The translations under genes were made by a program, and so were the position numbers. The notes under the pieces are model-generated. The model was not told the origin of the DNA. It saw only the letters and a list, made by a program, of their open reading frames with translations, and did no database searches. Source: JANXVV01 sp038230975 (lineage in GTDB: Bacteria > Planctomycetota > Phycisphaerae > Tepidisphaerales > Tepidisphaeraceae). From it: DNA of 6,509 nucleotides. Shown here in pieces: positions 5,364 to 6,509 of the stretch. How positions within the stretch are numbered: position 1 is the stretch's first letter; the number at the start of each line of letters is the position of its first letter. The DNA is taken from positions 1 through 6,509 of the forward strand of contig JBBRMF010000287.1 of NCBI GenBank assembly GCA_038230975.1, read 5' to 3'.

Positions 5364-6509
5364 TCAGCAGTCGGACGCCTCATTGGGTTTGGGATTGTGC
5401 CAGCCACCTTCTGGCGCAATCAGCGAATCCGCTTCTTTTGGACCCCAACTGCGACGCTTGTAAGGGCGAGCGCGGTGGTGTTTCTTGAGGACCGGATCGA
5501 CCACTGCCCAAGCGGCTTCGACGGCGTCTTCGCGTGTGAAGAGTGCGCCATCGCCGGCCATCGCATCGCCGAGGAGTCGTTCGTAAGGGGATTCTTCTCC
5601 GGGCTGTTCCTCGACCAGATGCAGCTCGCGCTGATCGCCGACGAACTCCTTACCCGAGCGCTTGACGCGAGCGGCCAGTGCGATGGCGGAAGTCGGGGAG
5701 ATACGGAAACGCAAATAGTTGGTGCCGCTCATTGAGACGGCGTCGGCGAAAAGCGCCTGTGGTGGCGGCTTTAGTTCCACCAGAACTTCGCACACCGTTT
5801 CCGGCAGATATTTGCCGGAACGCAAATACCATGGAACACCTGACCATCGCCACGATTCGATGAACAGCCGCATGGCGCAGAACGTTTCGACGTCCGAGTT
5901 CTTCCCAACGTCCGGTTCCTTGCGATAGCCGGCATATTGGCCGCGCACCACGTCGTCGGGCTTCAGCGGGCGCATCGCTTCGAAGACCTTGGCTTTCTCG
6001 TTCTGTACGGTTCCGAAATCCCTTCCGGACGGCGCTTCCATCGCCAGCAGCGCGACGATCTGGAAGAGATGATTCTCGATCACATCGCGCAGACAGCCGG
6101 CCGTTTCATAAAACGCGCCGCGGTTGCCCACGCCGAAATTCTCGGCCAGCGTGATCTGCACGCTGGCGACGTAGTTGCGATTCCAAATCGGTTCCAGGAA
6201 GGAATTGGCGAATCGAAAATAAAGGATGTTCATGATCGCCTCCTTCCCGAGATAGTGATCGATGCGGAAGATGGAGTCTTCCGGGAAAACCGATCGTGCG
6301 ACACGGTTAAGTTCCCGTGCCGAGGCTAAGTCGCGGCCGAATGGTTTTTCGACTATGACGCGCGCGTTTTCGGCTAACTTCGCTGCGCCGAGTCCCCGAA
6401 TCACCGTCTCAAAAAGTGATGGTGGGATCGCGAGATAATGCGCCGGTTGGCGAGCACGGCCCAGTGCCTGCTTGATCTTTTCAAACGTGCCCGGGTCTTT
6501 GTAGTCGCC
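5364..6509 (-). CDS. zwf: Glucose-6-phosphate dehydrogenase, C-terminal 381 residues; 5' end beyond window
   Basis: The enzyme oxidises glucose-6-P to 6-phosphogluconolactone with NADP+ (or NAD+), the entry step of the oxidative pentose phosphate and Entner-Doudoroff routes in the cytoplasm. The frame is open to the right edge. About 100-130 residues are missing, including the N-terminal Rossmann nucleotide motif. Visible residue numbers count from the edge. EKPFGRD is at 54-60. RIDHYLGKE is at 82-90, with the Asp, His and Lys that bind substrate and support the catalytic base. LRDVIENHLFQ is at 140-150, with the catalytic-base His147; Glu stands where Gln is usual in the family. WYLRSGKYL is at 227-235. 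The C-terminal beta+alpha domain ends with SWGPKEAD (354-361). The gene appears intact in the visible part. Its stop lies 14 bp from the convergent antiporter stop. Functionally it supplies pentose phosphate, and so substrate for the phosphoketolase in this window; 6-phosphogluconate dehydrogenase is not in view. Confidence 0.97.
   Translation of the reverse strand, partial: GDYKDPGTFEKIKQALGRARQPAHYLAIPPSLFETVIRGLGAAKLAENARVIVEKPFGRDLASARELNRVARSVFPEDSIFRIDHYLGKEAIMNILYFRFANSFLEPIWNRNYVASVQITLAENFGVGNRGAFYETAGCLRDVIENHLFQIVALLAMEAPSGRDFGTVQNEKAKVFEAMRPLKPDDVVRGQYAGYRKEPDVGKNSDVETFCAMRLFIESWRWSGVPWYLRSGKYLPETVCEVLVELKPPPQALFADAVSMSGTNYLRFRISPTSAIALAARVKRSGKEFVGDQRELHLVEEQPGEESPYERLLGDAMAGDGALFTREDAVEAAWAVVDPVLKKHHRARPYKRRSWGPKEADSLIAPEGGWHNPKPNEASDC

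Overview
The window is bacterial, moderately GC-rich and densely coded. It looks like a chromosomal segment for central carbon metabolism and ion energetics. It carries no transposase, integrase, CRISPR array, tRNA or rRNA gene that I can see. Nothing fixes the taxon. A phosphoketolase next to an N-type (alternate) F1Fo-ATPase occurs in environmental, often Gram-negative lineages; Planctomycetes, Verrucomicrobia, Acidobacteria or Proteobacteria are all possible, and this is only an inference.

Layout, left to right. (1) 1-630, minus: N-terminal 210 codons of the catalytic beta subunit of an alternate/N-type F1Fo-ATPase (atpD), cut by the left edge. (2) 627-3059, minus: a complete phosphoketolase (xfp, 810 aa) whose stop overlaps the atpD start as ATGA. 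(3) 3091-3309, minus: a small His-rich single-pass membrane protein. (4) 3415-3651, minus: a 78-aa heavy-metal-associated (HMA) protein with a CxxC metal site. (5) 3652-4041: a 390-bp intergenic region. On the minus strand it holds a good sigma70-type promoter (TTGTCA-17-TAGAAT), a 12-bp palindrome at the predicted transcription start, and an intrinsic terminator about 115 nt downstream. Together these predict a short structured RNA: either a free small RNA or an attenuated leader of the HMA-xfp-atpD operon. (6) 4042-5349, plus: a CPA1-family Na+(K+)/H+ antiporter. (7) 5364-6509, minus: the C-terminal 381 residues of glucose-6-phosphate dehydrogenase (zwf), cut by the right edge and convergent with the antiporter.

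How the genes may work together (inference). G6PDH feeds the oxidative pentose phosphate pathway. Phosphoketolase splits xylulose-5-P into acetyl-phosphate and glyceraldehyde-3-P, and acetyl-P can yield ATP through acetate kinase, which is not in this window. The N-type ATPase, probably an ion-pumping ATPase, and the CPA1 antiporter would handle Na+/H+ balance. The translational overlap of xfp with atpD suggests that carbon cleavage and the alternative ATPase are expressed together, perhaps under low-oxygen or stress conditions. The most novel-looking element is the putative minus-strand RNA at 3781-3897.
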